Origin: an uncultured Halieaceae bacterium
GTDB lineage: Bacteria; Pseudomonadota; Gammaproteobacteria; Pseudomonadales; Halieaceae
NCBI GenBank assembly: GCA_913056165.1
Contig: CAJXMD010000005.1
Location: 1-64,000, forward strand
Direction: 5' to 3'
Length of the DNA: 64,000 bases
Positions 29,192-40,159 of this stretch are shown here, piece by piece. Position numbers and translations under genes: made by a program. Within the stretch, counting starts at the first letter, position 1, and the number at the start of each line of letters is the position of its first letter. The notes under the pieces were generated by a model. That model searched no databases, had not been told where the DNA came from, and was given only the letters and a program-made list of their open reading frames with translations.

Positions 29192-30229
29192 TCAATCGGG
29201 ATTGGTCGATTCCATCAGACTGGCAAGCTTTTTCTCAAGTTGAGCCACTCGCTTGGCCATTTGAGCAAGTTGCTCAAAGCGCACTGCATTTTTGCTCCAG
29301 TCTCGATGCGGTTGGATCGGCGTACCCGAGGCATAAACACCGGGTTCAGCGATAGATCGCGTGACTCGCCCCTGCCCGTTAATGTGAACATTGTCTCCGA
29401 TGGTAAGATGATCACTCACGCCAACCATCCCAGCCAGTGTGCAATCCCTGCCGATCGTAGTGCTACCGGCTATTCCCGAGCAGGCAGCTATCCCGGTACG
29501 CTCACCTATCCGGACGTTGTGAGCAATATGAATCTGATTATCGAGGATCACATGATCCTCCAGCACCGTGTTGCCCAAGGCACCGCGGTCGATTGTTGTA
29601 CTCGCCCCTATTTCCACATGATTTCCGATGATCACTCCACCTAGCTGGAGGATCTTCTCCCATCGGGCCTCTCCGGGCGCGAAACCAAAGCCATCGGCAC
29701 CAATCACGGCGTTGGCGTGAAGGATGCAAGCATCTCCGATGGTCACGCCGTGGTAAAGGACCACGCCGGGATATATTCGCGTGCCTTCCCCCACCGAACT
29801 GCCGGCCCCAATATGTACGCCTGCTCCGACCAGCGTATCGGAACCAATAGAGGCGCCGGCCTCAATGACCGCATAGGGACCAACGGTGACACCAGTTCCC
29901 AAAGTAGCGCTCTCGTGAACCAATGACGTTGGATGAATAGTCCCGGTAGGTACCGGGCGGTTATCAAACAGGTGAGTCGCGCGAGCGTAGTGAAGGTAGG
30001 GCCTATCGCTTAGCAGGCACGCCCCAGACCAACTTGATGCCCAATCAGGATGCAAAATAACAGCACCTGCCTGTGAGTCCGAAAGCTGCGGGAGATACTT
30101 CGATTGGGACACAAAACTGAGCTCGTTGGAGACTGCTTGCTCAAGGGGCGCTATGCCCACAATCTCCAATGCCGGATCACCCCTGAGCTCCAACGCCAAG
30201 GCGCTGGCGATGTCACCCAGTGTTGTCAT
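29192..30229 (-). CDS. lpxD: UDP-3-O-(3-hydroxymyristoyl)glucosamine N-acyltransferase
   Basis: 345 aa hexapeptide repeats; GADGFGFAPGEARWEKILQLGGVIIGNHVEIGASTTIDRGALGNT. Confidence 0.97.
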   Translation of the reverse strand: MTTLGDIASALALELRGDPALEIVGIAPLEQAVSNELSFVSQSKYLPQLSDSQAGAVILHPDWASSWSGACLLSDRPYLHYARATHLFDNRPVPTGTIHPTSLVHESATLGTGVTVGPYAVIEAGASIGSDTLVGAGVHIGAGSSVGEGTRIYPGVVLYHGVTIGDACILHANAVIGADGFGFAPGEARWEKILQLGGVIIGNHVEIGASTTIDRGALGNTVLEDHVILDNQIHIAHNVRIGERTGIAACSGIAGSTTIGRDCTLAGMVGVSDHLTIGDNVHINGQGRVTRSIAEPGVYASGTPIQPHRDWSKNAVRFEQLAQMAKRVAQLEKKLASLMESTNPD

Positions 30230-30239
30230 GGGGCAGCCC

Positions 30240-30758
30240 TTACCCCTCAGCAGGCAACTGGTTTAGTTTGTCAGTTACCTTGGCGGTGATGCTGTATCCC
30301 AGGTCAGCATGGATCACGGTTTGCTGCTGTAACAGCAAACCTATTTGCTCGGTCGCAATAATGTCGCGCAAGACCTCACGCGCTTTAGGCGCCAGCTCCT
30401 GAAAAACAAGTTGTGCGTTTTGTTGCTGCATCGATTGGAGTTTCTTGCCCACGTACTCGAGATCAGCATTTTTGCTCGCTACCTTTTGCCGAGCAGCTAC
30501 CTTCTGATCTTCACTCATTGCGGCCTGGTCACGCTGAAAATCCTGAGCCAGTTTTTCAAGCTCTGTGCGCAGACTTTCAAATTCTTCCCTGTCTGCTTTG
30601 AAGTCCTCGTTCTCTTCAAACTCAGCCAGCCGCTGCTGGGCAAAGTCTGTCTGAAGGATAGCTTCCTCTAAATTCACAACCGCAATACGACCTTGGGCAG
30701 AAGCCAACAGTGGCAACATGGTACATGCCACAAGAACCATCAGCTTTGACACTACTTT
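30240..30758 (-). CDS. skp: OmpH/Skp periplasmic chaperone
   Basis: Signal peptide VKVVSKLMVLVACTMLPLLASAQG, then RIAVVNLEEAILQTDFAQQRLAEF and coiled coil; located between bamA and lpxD. Confidence 0.92.
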   Translation of the reverse strand, partial: KVVSKLMVLVACTMLPLLASAQGRIAVVNLEEAILQTDFAQQRLAEFEENEDFKADREEFESLRTELEKLAQDFQRDQAAMSEDQKVAARQKVASKNADLEYVGKKLQSMQQQNAQLVFQELAPKAREVLRDIIATEQIGLLLQQQTVIHADLGYSITAKVTDKLNQLPAEG

Positions 30759-30783
30759 CACGGGAACCTCCGTAACTTGATAA

Positions 30784-33405
30784 TTAAAAACTTCGTCCCA
30801 GCGTAAACTGGAATACTTCTCTTTCATCGATCGGACTGGCGTTTAGTGGCTTCGCCAAACTGAAGGTAAGGGGTCCGAATCCCGATAACCACGTAACGCC
30901 TATTCCCACAGAGTACCGCAGCTCTCCCGCGTCAACATCAAAACAATTCACCTGATTACTGCGGCATTCGGTATTGAAAACATTGCCAACATCGAAGAAG
31001 AAGGCTGACCGAAGTGAACTGCGATCCTTGATAAATGGCATGGGAAACAGAATCTCTGCGCTACCCTCTGCAAGCACGTTGCCTCCGAAGGGATCAGGCT
31101 CTGTATAAACCGGCTGAACAACGACCTTGCCCGTCGTAGGGTCGACCACGTAACCGTACTGCCGGCCATCAGGTCCGCCAACCTGTGTGGGTCTGCCAGC
31201 CTCATCGATCGCAGTGATAGGCTGGTTACCAACGTACAACAGGGGCGGCGTACTGCGCGGACCAAGGGTATTGGTCTCAAATCCCCGGACAGAGCCAAAT
31301 CCGCCCGCAAAGAAGTGCTCATAAAACGGTAGTTCAGTGGTGTCACCATAGCCGCCGCCGTATCCAAGCTCGCCACGGAGGTGAAGGGTAAATTCCCGCC
31401 AGATGGGGAAATAGATTTCACCGCGGTAGGTAAGCTTGTAAAACTCCAGATCCGAGAACGGCATTGACACTTCAAGAGCAACCGACTGGGAGGCACCACG
31501 AGTCGCCAACTGCCCTCGGTTCAAGGTCGATTGAAGCCAGGAACCCGTTAAGGAATAATTCAAGTACTGATCCCCGTTCAGATCGAGGAAACCCGCCTGA
31601 CCGGGCAATGTAAGCGCTGTAATCGGGAGCTCGGTGATGGGACGCAGCTCCTCAGGCATGGAATACGAGCCATCAGCCTGAAGCGTGGTCTCGTACCAAT
31701 TCTGAATGGCAGGGTCGAGACGTGGGCTCGCCTTTATCTCCTGAACGGCATACTGCCCCGCCGTAATCTTTGTATCAGTGATTCCAAAGGAAAAACCCAA
31801 TCGCTGAGTTTCACTGATCGGATACCCAAAGTTCATGTTCGCACCCACGGTATCCGTGGTGTAACTGGCCACATTGATCTCTGACAGGTCTGTCTTGCGA
31901 TAAAAAACACTCCAGCCCCGACTCACACCGTCCTCCGTAAAGTATGGATTCGTGTAGTTGAGACTGATGACATCCTGGTACCGGGATGAATTGAGGTTGA
32001 TGCCTACTCGTCGTCCGGTTCCCAGGAAGTTGTTCTGCTGGAGGTTCAAGCCCAGAATGAGCCCGGCGTCCTGCGCGTAACCGATAGACCCACCGATTGA
32101 TCCAAAGGACTGCTCTTCCACAGTATATTCAACATCGATCAAATCGTCGTAACCAGCCACTTCCTTGGTTTCAACTTCCGTGGTCTTGAAGAAGCCCAGC
32201 CGCTGCAGACGAATGCGGCCCTGCTCGATGGAGGCTGCCGACGCCGGTGCCGACTCCATTTGACGCATCTCACGACGCAATACATCGTCGGCGGTACTCA
32301 TATTTCCCTTGAACTCGATCCGACGAACGTAAGTTCTCTTACCGGGATCAACAAAGAACTTTACCTCCACCGAGTTGCTGTCATCCACCACCTCGGGAAT
32401 TCCCGTTACCTTGGCAAAGTTGTATCCCTCGTTACCCAAACGCCGGGTCAGATACTCCTCTGTCGTAGTGACCAGCTGCTGCGAGTAAATCTGCCCTTCG
32501 CGCACCAGCAAGAAGCGCTCAAGGTCTTCTGCAGGAAGCACCAGATCTCCAGAGAGCCCGACATCGGAAACGGTAAATCGCTCACCCTCGGTCACATTAG
32601 CCGTGATGTAGACCGCTTCCATACTTGGCGATACCGCGATCTGTGTGGAATCGATAACGAACTCCAAATAACCGCGGTCCAAATAGTAGGAACTTAACTT
32701 CTCCAGATCCGAGGTCAGCTTCTCCTTGGAGTATTTGTCATCGCTGGTAAAGAAGGACAGCCAACCGGTCGTCTTCAGCTCAAAAATGTCCTGTAAATCC
32801 TCATCCGAATAAACACTATTGCCCACCACGTTAATGTGCTTGATCGTCGCCACCGTTCCCTCATTGACATCGATGGCAATCGACACCCTGTTCCTGGGCT
32901 CGGGGATGACTTCGGTATCAATCCGCGCATCATAGCGGCCCTGAAGGACATACTGACGTTGTAGCTCGAGCTGCATGCCCTCGAGAGTAGACCGCTGAAA
33001 AACATTACCCACCGCAAGCCCTGCGCCTTTAAGACCATCAAGGAGCGCGTCGGTCTCAATCGCCTTGTTACCGTCAATGGTGATTTCGCTGATGCTTGGG
33101 CGCTCAGCCACCGTGATAACCAGAACGCTGCCATCACGACCAATGGCGATGTCGTCGAAATTACCCGTGGCAAAGAGATTTTTTGCCGCAGCCCTCACCG
33201 CATAGGTATCCGCTACGTCTCCCACACCTACAGGCAAGGCCGCAAAAACGCTGCCGGGAGAGATCCGCTGAAGCCCTTCTACGCGAATGTCAGCGATGGT
33301 GAACGGCCCCTCTTGACCCACCGCCGACATAATGACTGCGCAGGCCAAGACACTGGACATCACAATCTTCATCAGCACGGACTTAAAGTGATCAAAAGGC
33401 TGCAT
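30784..33405 (-). CDS. bamA: Outer membrane protein assembly factor BamA
   Basis: 873 aa; FTIADIRVEGLQRISPGSVFAALPV (POTRA), VRGFETNTLGPRS, C-terminal FQFTLGRSF. Confidence 0.97.
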   Translation of the reverse strand: MQPFDHFKSVLMKIVMSSVLACAVIMSAVGQEGPFTIADIRVEGLQRISPGSVFAALPVGVGDVADTYAVRAAAKNLFATGNFDDIAIGRDGSVLVITVAERPSISEITIDGNKAIETDALLDGLKGAGLAVGNVFQRSTLEGMQLELQRQYVLQGRYDARIDTEVIPEPRNRVSIAIDVNEGTVATIKHINVVGNSVYSDEDLQDIFELKTTGWLSFFTSDDKYSKEKLTSDLEKLSSYYLDRGYLEFVIDSTQIAVSPSMEAVYITANVTEGERFTVSDVGLSGDLVLPAEDLERFLLVREGQIYSQQLVTTTEEYLTRRLGNEGYNFAKVTGIPEVVDDSNSVEVKFFVDPGKRTYVRRIEFKGNMSTADDVLRREMRQMESAPASAASIEQGRIRLQRLGFFKTTEVETKEVAGYDDLIDVEYTVEEQSFGSIGGSIGYAQDAGLILGLNLQQNNFLGTGRRVGINLNSSRYQDVISLNYTNPYFTEDGVSRGWSVFYRKTDLSEINVASYTTDTVGANMNFGYPISETQRLGFSFGITDTKITAGQYAVQEIKASPRLDPAIQNWYETTLQADGSYSMPEELRPITELPITALTLPGQAGFLDLNGDQYLNYSLTGSWLQSTLNRGQLATRGASQSVALEVSMPFSDLEFYKLTYRGEIYFPIWREFTLHLRGELGYGGGYGDTTELPFYEHFFAGGFGSVRGFETNTLGPRSTPPLLYVGNQPITAIDEAGRPTQVGGPDGRQYGYVVDPTTGKVVVQPVYTEPDPFGGNVLAEGSAEILFPMPFIKDRSSLRSAFFFDVGNVFNTECRSNQVNCFDVDAGELRYSVGIGVTWLSGFGPLTFSLAKPLNASPIDEREVFQFTLGRSF

Positions 33406-33536
33406 GAAAAGCCATCTCTCCCAAAGTTTTTATTGATCGCTGCTGGAATACAAACAGGCTTCCACAGCCGGCGACGGCGATATTCGTCCATGCCGGACAT
33501 GGCAAATACCGACGCTCCGCGCCAGCTTCTCGAACA

Positions 33537-34889
33537 TCACAGGCGGGCCACATCATTATACAGGGCAAACGCCATTAAACTCAGCACCATTGCAAAACCC
33601 AGCTGATAGCCAAAGGCCTGTATGCGCTCGGGAACTGCGCGACCGCTGATAGCCTCGATACCGTAAAAAAGCAGATGCCCGCCGTCGAGCACCGGGATGG
33701 GTAGCAAGTTGAGGGCTCCGAGAGACACGCTCAGTAGCGCCAGAAAACCAAACCAGGACCACAGCCCACTCTCGGCTGAAGAGGCGGCGATTTTGGCAAT
33801 GGTGATGGGGCCCGACAGGTTATCCGGGGAAATCAGCCCTTTCACCATTTTGACCATGGACTCAAAGGTAAACAGCGTCAAATCCAGGGTTCTTACGACG
33901 GCGGCCTTCAGGGCCTCCAGAGGCCCTCTGTCGAAACGACGAACGCGCTCCTCGGGGAAAGCCGGTATGCGCACACTCATTCCAACAGAGCCAATATCAC
34001 CCCCCTCGAGGCTCCGGCGTTCGGGCACCACCTTAATGGGAAGGCGCAATCCATCTCTAATGATTGTCGCGACTAAGGGGACTTCTGGCCTGCTCCTGAC
34101 ATAATCGACCCAGTCAGCCCATTCACCGATTTTTTCTTCGTCTGCGGCGACAATTTCATCTCCCGATAAAAACCCTGCTCGCTCTGCTGGCCCCTCTGGC
34201 GTTACCTCATCGACAACCGCAAGAATCACCGGCATTTCCAAGGTGATCCCAAGGCCATCGAGTGGATCCGGGTTTTCAACGCCTGCTAACCACCGGTTAA
34301 TGGGGGCAGTGGAGCTATAGACCACTTCTGAACCCGGGTAACGGGCCGCTATTTCGATGTCACCGGTATCCCCAAGGCGCTCCAAAAGACGGAAGCTGAG
34401 CGCATTGACTGTTGGGGTCTCTCTCCCATCAACCGACACAATTTCCTGACCGGTCTCAAGGCCAGCAAAGTAGGCGGGGGTATCAGGTTCCACCCGGTCT
34501 ATCACGGGCAACAAACCGCTCTCACCCCGAAAGAACAGGGCCCAGAAAACCAGTACGGCCAGCAGAAAGTTGGCCAATGGACCGGCGCTAACAATGGCGA
34601 TTCGCTTCCAGACAGATTGACGATTGAAGGCAGCGGCTCGTTCAGAGGGGTCCACGTCACCCTCTCGCTCATCCAGCATCTTGACATAGCCGCCCAGCGG
34701 TATGGCCGCAATGGTGTACTCGGTTCCGTGACGATCGGTGGTTTGCCAGATGGCTTTACCGAATCCAATAGAGAATCGCAGCACCATGACACCGCAGCGC
34801 CTGGCCACCCAAAAATGTCCATACTCGTGAAAGGCTACAAGCACACCCAGAGTAAAAAGCGCGATCACAATAGTTTGGATTAAAGCCAT
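33537..34889 (-). CDS. rseP: RIP metalloprotease RseP
   Basis: 450 aa; VAFHEYGHFWVARRCGV (HExxH), PDZ domains, NLLPIPVLDGGHLLFYGIEA. Confidence 0.97.
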   Translation of the reverse strand: MALIQTIVIALFTLGVLVAFHEYGHFWVARRCGVMVLRFSIGFGKAIWQTTDRHGTEYTIAAIPLGGYVKMLDEREGDVDPSERAAAFNRQSVWKRIAIVSAGPLANFLLAVLVFWALFFRGESGLLPVIDRVEPDTPAYFAGLETGQEIVSVDGRETPTVNALSFRLLERLGDTGDIEIAARYPGSEVVYSSTAPINRWLAGVENPDPLDGLGITLEMPVILAVVDEVTPEGPAERAGFLSGDEIVAADEEKIGEWADWVDYVRSRPEVPLVATIIRDGLRLPIKVVPERRSLEGGDIGSVGMSVRIPAFPEERVRRFDRGPLEALKAAVVRTLDLTLFTFESMVKMVKGLISPDNLSGPITIAKIAASSAESGLWSWFGFLALLSVSLGALNLLPIPVLDGGHLLFYGIEAISGRAVPERIQAFGYQLGFAMVLSLMAFALYNDVARL

Positions 34890-34891
34890 CC

Positions 34892-36088
34892 CTAATCTCC
34901 TATCCCGCTCTCGGCCATTGACATCTGCGCCACCATTTCCGACGCCTGACGGCGTGATTCGCTATCCAGAGCTTCGACCGCCGAGAGATCGGATGGTTCA
35001 GCCAGACTGACTGAATCGAGGGGTTTCTCAATGACTTGGTCAATACCGGTAAACCTGATTTGCCGCTGTAAAAACGCGGCTACCGCGACCTCATTTGCTG
35101 CGTTAAGGACGCACATGCCCCCGGGTAGAGCAATAGCCTCCATCGCCAGGCGCAGGCACGGAAAGGCATCGAGATCAGGAGCCAAAAAATCGAGTTGCCC
35201 CGCTGCCACCAAGTCCAGAGGATCCACTGCTGCGTCGATCCGGTCAGGCCATGCAAGACCAAAGGCAATAGGCGTACGCATATCAGGGTTTCCGAGCTGC
35301 GCTAAAACGGAACCATCGGTATACCGAATCATCGAGTGAACAATACTCTGGGGATGAATGACGACCTCAACTTGTGAAGGCGTCCTTGAAAACAACCAGC
35401 AGGCCTCCGCAAGCTCCAAACCTTTGTTCAACAGTGTTGCCGAATCAACCGAGATCTTAGGCCCCATCGACCAGTTTGGATGATCGCAGGCTTGTTCCGG
35501 AGTTACCTTATGTAACTGCTCCCGCAGCTGACCCCGAAAGGGCCCACCAGATGCGGTCAGGATGATTTTCTCCACCGCATCCATTGTTGGCCTGGCAAAT
35601 TCGTCACTTGGCAAGCACTGGAACATGGCGTTGTGCTCACTGTCGATGGGCAGCAGCACGGCGCCCCCGCGCTTAACAGCATCGATAAATACCGAGCCGG
35701 CGCTTACCAACGCTTCCTTGTTGGCCAGTAGCAAACGCTTCCCTGCCTCGGCCGCCGCCAGCGCCGGTCTCAACCCAGCGAAACCGACAATGGCTGCCAT
35801 CACAATGTCGATTTCGGGGTGCTCAGCCACCTCGACCATGGCGGCTTCGCCTGATCTGACCTCGGTGACTCCACTCGCTGGCAACTTGTCTTTGAGGGCC
35901 TGCGCTGCATCAGCGCATCCCATTACCGCGATCTTGGGGCTGTGGCGGGCAACGAGCTCGCACATCTCATCCACTGAGCGGTTAGCCGCGAGGGCATAGA
36001 CCTCAAACCGATCGGGATGACGACCAATCACATCAAGGGTATTGAGACCAATAGAGCCAGTAGCTCCCAGAATAACGACCCGTTGCAT
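34892..36088 (-). CDS. dxr: 1-deoxy-D-xylulose-5-phosphate reductoisomerase
   Basis: [64 protein letters not shown]. Confidence 0.98.
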   Translation of the reverse strand: MQRVVILGATGSIGLNTLDVIGRHPDRFEVYALAANRSVDEMCELVARHSPKIAVMGCADAAQALKDKLPASGVTEVRSGEAAMVEVAEHPEIDIVMAAIVGFAGLRPALAAAEAGKRLLLANKEALVSAGSVFIDAVKRGGAVLLPIDSEHNAMFQCLPSDEFARPTMDAVEKIILTASGGPFRGQLREQLHKVTPEQACDHPNWSMGPKISVDSATLLNKGLELAEACWLFSRTPSQVEVVIHPQSIVHSMIRYTDGSVLAQLGNPDMRTPIAFGLAWPDRIDAAVDPLDLVAAGQLDFLAPDLDAFPCLRLAMEAIALPGGMCVLNAANEVAVAAFLQRQIRFTGIDQVIEKPLDSVSLAEPSDLSAVEALDSESRRQASEMVAQMSMAESGIGD

Positions 36089-36091
36089 GAT

Positions 36092-36928
36092 TCAGTAGCC
36101 CATGAGGATCAGACCGAGAGCGAAGACTGGCGCGGCGCCGCATAAGCTGTCGAGACGATCCAACACGCCACCGTGACCAGGTAGCAGCACCCCTGAGTCC
36201 TTCACACCACCAATGCGTTTGACCATGCTTACCGTTAAGTCCCCCAATACCGAGGCACCAGCAAAGGCCAATCCGAGAACAAAAATGGAGGGAAGAGCGA
36301 GGTGGGAAAGGCTCAAAGGTAACAGGGAAGCAATAACTCCAGTAACTACCATGACCCCGAGCACCCCTCCCCACAAACCCTCCCAGGTTTTCCCGGGACT
36401 GACCGCGGGGGCGAGCTTGTGTGCGCCCCATTTCTTCCCAACAAAAAAAGCACTTACATCAGCCGTGGCCACACCTAACACCAAAACCACCATCAGAACG
36501 GGACCGTACGGTAAGGTGAGAAGGAACACCGATGACAGCCATGTGGCAGAGAGGATTAACCACCCCATCATCGTGCGCACGAAGGGACTGCGCCACAGCC
36601 ACGTAGATCTGGGGTAGCTCTCTACCAATAACATAGCGACAGACCAGAAGAAGCAGGCCACGCCAAGCCAGGGCTGGATCAAAGCGCGGGCTGGATCATC
36701 CCCGAGTTCACACAAAAACCACAGAGAGGCCATGGCACAGAACAAGATCAAACTGTAAAGCCAACGCAACACCGGAGCCGACCATCCCGCCAGAGCCGCC
36801 CACTCCCAAGCTGCCGCCATGGAAATAAGGGCAAACAACAGTGCCAACCAATTCATGTTCAGGAATGCAACGCTGGCTAGAAAGACGCCAGCGAGAATGA
36901 CTGCCGTGATAATACGCTGGCGAAGCAC
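36092..36928 (-). CDS. cdsA: Phosphatidate cytidylyltransferase
   Basis: DVSAFFVGKKWGAHKLAPAVSPGKTWEGLWGG; SVLGDLTVSMVKRIGGVKDSGVLLPGHGGVLDRLDS. Confidence 0.97.
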   Translation of the reverse strand: MLRQRIITAVILAGVFLASVAFLNMNWLALLFALISMAAAWEWAALAGWSAPVLRWLYSLILFCAMASLWFLCELGDDPARALIQPWLGVACFFWSVAMLLVESYPRSTWLWRSPFVRTMMGWLILSATWLSSVFLLTLPYGPVLMVVLVLGVATADVSAFFVGKKWGAHKLAPAVSPGKTWEGLWGGVLGVMVVTGVIASLLPLSLSHLALPSIFVLGLAFAGASVLGDLTVSMVKRIGGVKDSGVLLPGHGGVLDRLDSLCGAAPVFALGLILMGY

Positions 36929-36929
36929 C

Positions 36930-37712
36930 TCAGTCGCTCTCCCCCACCGGCGTGAGCGAGGACATCAAATCCGCTATGTTTCTTGCGCCAAAGCGTCGCT
37001 CCCGGGCACCGAATTCGGCGATCGCAGCATCGAGCTCCGCGGCGTCAAACGCTGGCCAAAAAACATCCGTAAAGAACAGTTCAGCATAGCCCAGTTGCCA
37101 AAGCAGGAAATTGGACACCCTGTGATCGCCACCGGTGCGAATACACAGGTCTAAAGCTGGCTCACCTGCGAGAGATAGTTCCTGCTCAACATCATGCTCT
37201 GTAAGTTTCGAAGCCTCCAGATCCCCGCTCGCAATTTTTGTCGCGACCCGCTGTACTGCATTTGTAATATCCCAGTGGCCACCATAATCCACCGCCAATA
37301 CCAGCGTTCCCCCGGTGTTATTCTCAGTCATCCCCTCACAACGCTCCATCAGGCGACAGAGTCTGGGACTAAACCGGTCGCGGCGCCCAATAAACTTGAG
37401 TCTGATATTGTCTTCGTTGAGTTTATCGGTTTCCCGTCTCAGGTAGCGTGAAAATAAAGCGAGCAGAGCCCGGACCTCTGGCTCGGGACGACCCCAATTC
37501 TCACTACTGAACGCGAACAGGGTGAGCACTTCCACACCACGCGCCTGACAGGCCTCCAATGCGGCGCGAACCGCTTCAACACCCGCCCTATGCCCGGCGG
37601 TTACAGAAAGTCCTCGCTGTTTCGCCCAGCGGCTGTTGCCATCCATGATGATGGCGACGTGGCGCGGGATAGCACCGGATATCGTCGGTAGATTGCTAGA
37701 GGGAGCGTTCAT
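36930..37712 (-). CDS. uppS: Isoprenyl transferase (undecaprenyl diphosphate synthase)
   Basis: PRHVAIIMDGNSRWAKQRGLSVTAGHRAGVEAVR; LTLFAFSSENWGRP; LDLCIRTGGDHRVSNFLLWQLGYAELFFTDVFWPAF. Confidence 0.98.
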   Translation of the reverse strand: MNAPSSNLPTISGAIPRHVAIIMDGNSRWAKQRGLSVTAGHRAGVEAVRAALEACQARGVEVLTLFAFSSENWGRPEPEVRALLALFSRYLRRETDKLNEDNIRLKFIGRRDRFSPRLCRLMERCEGMTENNTGGTLVLAVDYGGHWDITNAVQRVATKIASGDLEASKLTEHDVEQELSLAGEPALDLCIRTGGDHRVSNFLLWQLGYAELFFTDVFWPAFDAAELDAAIAEFGARERRFGARNIADLMSSLTPVGESD

Positions 37713-37737
37713 AACTGGTTTGAGGGAAGCGCCTGCT

Positions 37738-38295
37738 TCAAATTTCCATCAGGTCGGCTTCTTTGACAGCAAGAGCATCTTCAACCTTTGCGATAAAGCT
37801 ATCTGTCAGCTTTTGGATGAGATCTTGGCCACGACGATCATCATCTTCGGAGATCTCCTTGTCCTTGACCAGTTCCTTCAAAAGGCTGTTGGCGTCGCGA
37901 CGGGCATTCCGAATAGACACGCGCGCCGCCTCGGCCTCCGCTCTGGCTTGCTTGATGTAGCCCTTTCGAGTCTCCTCGGTAAGCATTGGCATGGGAATAC
38001 GGATTACATCGCCGGCCGTTGCGGGGTTCAGGCCCAAATCAGATTTCATTATCGCCTTCTCAATCGTTGGAGTCATGCTTTTGTCAAAGGCCGTGACCGC
38101 CAGCGTTCGCGCATCCTCCACATTGATATTTGCCAGCTGGTTTAGCGGCGTTTCGGCTCCGTAATACTCAGCGCGTACCCCATCCAACAAGCTAGGGTGG
38201 GCTCTTCCAGTCCTGATTTTATTGAAATTGTGCGACAGGGCTTCGAGGGACTTTTCCATGCGCTGCTGCGCATCCTGTTTGATATCGTCAATCAT
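37738..38295 (-). CDS. frr: Ribosome recycling factor
   Basis: [77 protein letters not shown]. Confidence 0.98.
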   Translation of the reverse strand: MIDDIKQDAQQRMEKSLEALSHNFNKIRTGRAHPSLLDGVRAEYYGAETPLNQLANINVEDARTLAVTAFDKSMTPTIEKAIMKSDLGLNPATAGDVIRIPMPMLTEETRKGYIKQARAEAEAARVSIRNARRDANSLLKELVKDKEISEDDDRRGQDLIQKLTDSFIAKVEDALAVKEADLMEI

Positions 38296-38333
38296 TACCT
38301 TTTGTCCATTTGCTGGCGGAAAAAATCCACCTC

Positions 38334-39047
38334 TTATCTGATTAAAGTGCCCTCTGAACCACCCCGCACGATGCTTAACAGGGCTCCACGCTCGGCCATA
38401 TCGAACACCCTGACCGGTAGATTGTGATCCCGACAGAGGCAAATCGCAGTAAGGTCCATCACCTCAAGCTTCTTGTCCAAGACCTCGTCAAAGGTCAGTT
38501 CCTCGAATCGCTTTGCGCTTTTGTCTTTCATCGGATCGGCGCTGTAGACACCATCGACTTTGGTCGCTTTGAGAACGAGGTTTGCGTCGATTTCAATCCC
38601 CCGCAAACAGGCCGCTGAATCAGTGGTAAAAAAAGGATTACCAGTACCTGCAGAAAAGATAACGACATCGCCATTGCTAAGAGCCCGGATCGCCTTTCGT
38701 CTGTCGTAGTGATCGACCACCCCACTCATGGGTATTGAGGACATCACCTGCGTGGCGATGTTGGAGCGCTCAAGGGCGTCGCGCATGGCCAAGGCATTCA
38801 TCACGGTGGCGAGCATACCCATATGGTCCCCGGTGACCCGATCGAGGCCCGCTTCCTGCAGCGCCTTGCCACGGAACAAATTTCCGCCACCTACGACGAG
38901 CCCCACTTGCACACCGATACCCACAAGCTGCCCCACCTCGAGGGCAAGCTGGTCAAGGACTTTCGGGTCAATGCCAAACGCCTCATCCCCGGTCAGGGCC
39001 TCACCGCTGAGCTTTAGCAGGATGCGCTTGTATACTTTTTCTTTCAC
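38334..39047 (-). CDS. pyrH: UMP kinase
   Basis: [63 protein letters not shown]. Confidence 0.98.
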   Translation of the reverse strand: MKEKVYKRILLKLSGEALTGDEAFGIDPKVLDQLALEVGQLVGIGVQVGLVVGGGNLFRGKALQEAGLDRVTGDHMGMLATVMNALAMRDALERSNIATQVMSSIPMSGVVDHYDRRKAIRALSNGDVVIFSAGTGNPFFTTDSAACLRGIEIDANLVLKATKVDGVYSADPMKDKSAKRFEELTFDEVLDKKLEVMDLTAICLCRDHNLPVRVFDMAERGALLSIVRGGSEGTLIR

Positions 39048-39148
39048 GACCCAACCTCTATTTTCCAGAGCGGCATACTACCGGAATCCTCCAGCCCACG
39101 TCAGGCGACGAAGGGGGTAAATCGGTGATTGATAGACATTTTGCCTAT

Positions 39149-39176
39149 AAAAAACGGGGCCAACGCCCCGTTTTTA
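39149..39176. terminator. Rho-independent terminator (bidirectional-type) downstream of tsf
   Basis: AAAAAACGGGGCCAACGCCCCGTTTTT: GC stem with A- and T-tracts. Confidence 0.85.
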
Positions 39177-39200
39177 TTAAACCCCAAGTCCGAGCCCATG

Positions 39201-40055
39201 TTAGCCGTTTAGCTGGGCCGCGACTTCGTCGGCAAAATCGACCTTCTCCACCTCGATTCCCTCACCAACCTCGAAACGGGAAAAGGAGACTACCTCTGCA
39301 CCCGCGGCCTTGACCAACTTGCCAACCGTGGTATCCGGATCCTTGACGAAGGCCTGCTCGGTCAGACTATTTTCAGACAGGTACTTTTTGATTCGCCCAT
39401 CAATCATTTTTTCAATGATTTCCGCTGGCTTGCCCGATTCCTGAGCCTGAGCGGTAAAAATGTCGCGCTCTTTATCAATCAATTCCTGAGGCATGTGCTC
39501 GGGAGACACGACCTGAGGATTGACTGCCGCCACGTGCATGGCAACGTCCCGAGCCAAATCTTGATCGCCACCTTTAAGCTCGACCAGGACGGCGATTCGC
39601 TTGTTCCCGTGAACGTATCCTCCGAGAACGCCATCGCCATCAACCACCACCGCTCTGCGTATGCCTATATTCTCACCAATTTTTTGCACCAGCGCCTCAC
39701 GGGCCTCTTCAATGGCTCCCGACTTCAGCGCCTCAACGTCATCGGAGCGGCTGTCGAATACAGAATCGGTGACCTGCCCTACAAAGGCAAGAAAGTTCTC
39801 ATCCCGGGCCACGAAATCAGTCTCGCTGTTGACCTCGACCAAAATTCCGTAGCCGCCGTCTTCAGCAATTCGCATGGAAACGACACCATCAGCAGCGATT
39901 CGACCTGCCTTCTTTGCCGCTTTCATGCCGCTGGACTTACGCAATGCCTCAATGGCCGCTTCGACGTCGTTGCCGGCTTCTGCCAATGCCTTTTTGCACT
40001 CCAGCAGACCCAGACCAGTGCGCTCACGCAACTCTTTCACCAATGCTGCAGACAT
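39201..40055 (-). CDS. tsf: Elongation factor Ts
   Basis: [70 protein letters not shown]. Confidence 0.98.
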   Translation of the reverse strand: MSAALVKELRERTGLGLLECKKALAEAGNDVEAAIEALRKSSGMKAAKKAGRIAADGVVSMRIAEDGGYGILVEVNSETDFVARDENFLAFVGQVTDSVFDSRSDDVEALKSGAIEEAREALVQKIGENIGIRRAVVVDGDGVLGGYVHGNKRIAVLVELKGGDQDLARDVAMHVAAVNPQVVSPEHMPQELIDKERDIFTAQAQESGKPAEIIEKMIDGRIKKYLSENSLTEQAFVKDPDTTVGKLVKAAGAEVVSFSRFEVGEGIEVEKVDFADEVAAQLNG

Positions 40056-40131
40056 ATTTAATTCCTCACTGGGTTGAGGCTCTGGCGCCACACCCTGTTC
40101 AGACGGATATTTCCGCCTCGGTTAATGGGGA

Positions 40132-40154
40132 AGTGCCGCGAGGATCGCGGCACT
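40132..40154 (-). terminator. rpsB-tsf intergenic hairpin (attenuator-like)
   Basis: AGTGCCGCG-AGGAT-CGCGGCACT, 9-bp perfect stem; no long T-tract, so it may be an attenuator or stability element. Confidence 0.55.
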
Positions 40155-40159
40155 AAACG

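Noticed and set aside
28850-29644. 264-aa plus-strand ORF
   Set aside because: Antisense to fabZ and lpxD, no recognisable family; shadow ORF from GC-rich coding sequence.
30948-31499. 183-aa minus-strand ORF
   Set aside because: Alternate frame inside bamA.
39495-40061. 188-aa plus-strand ORF
   Set aside because: Antisense to tsf.
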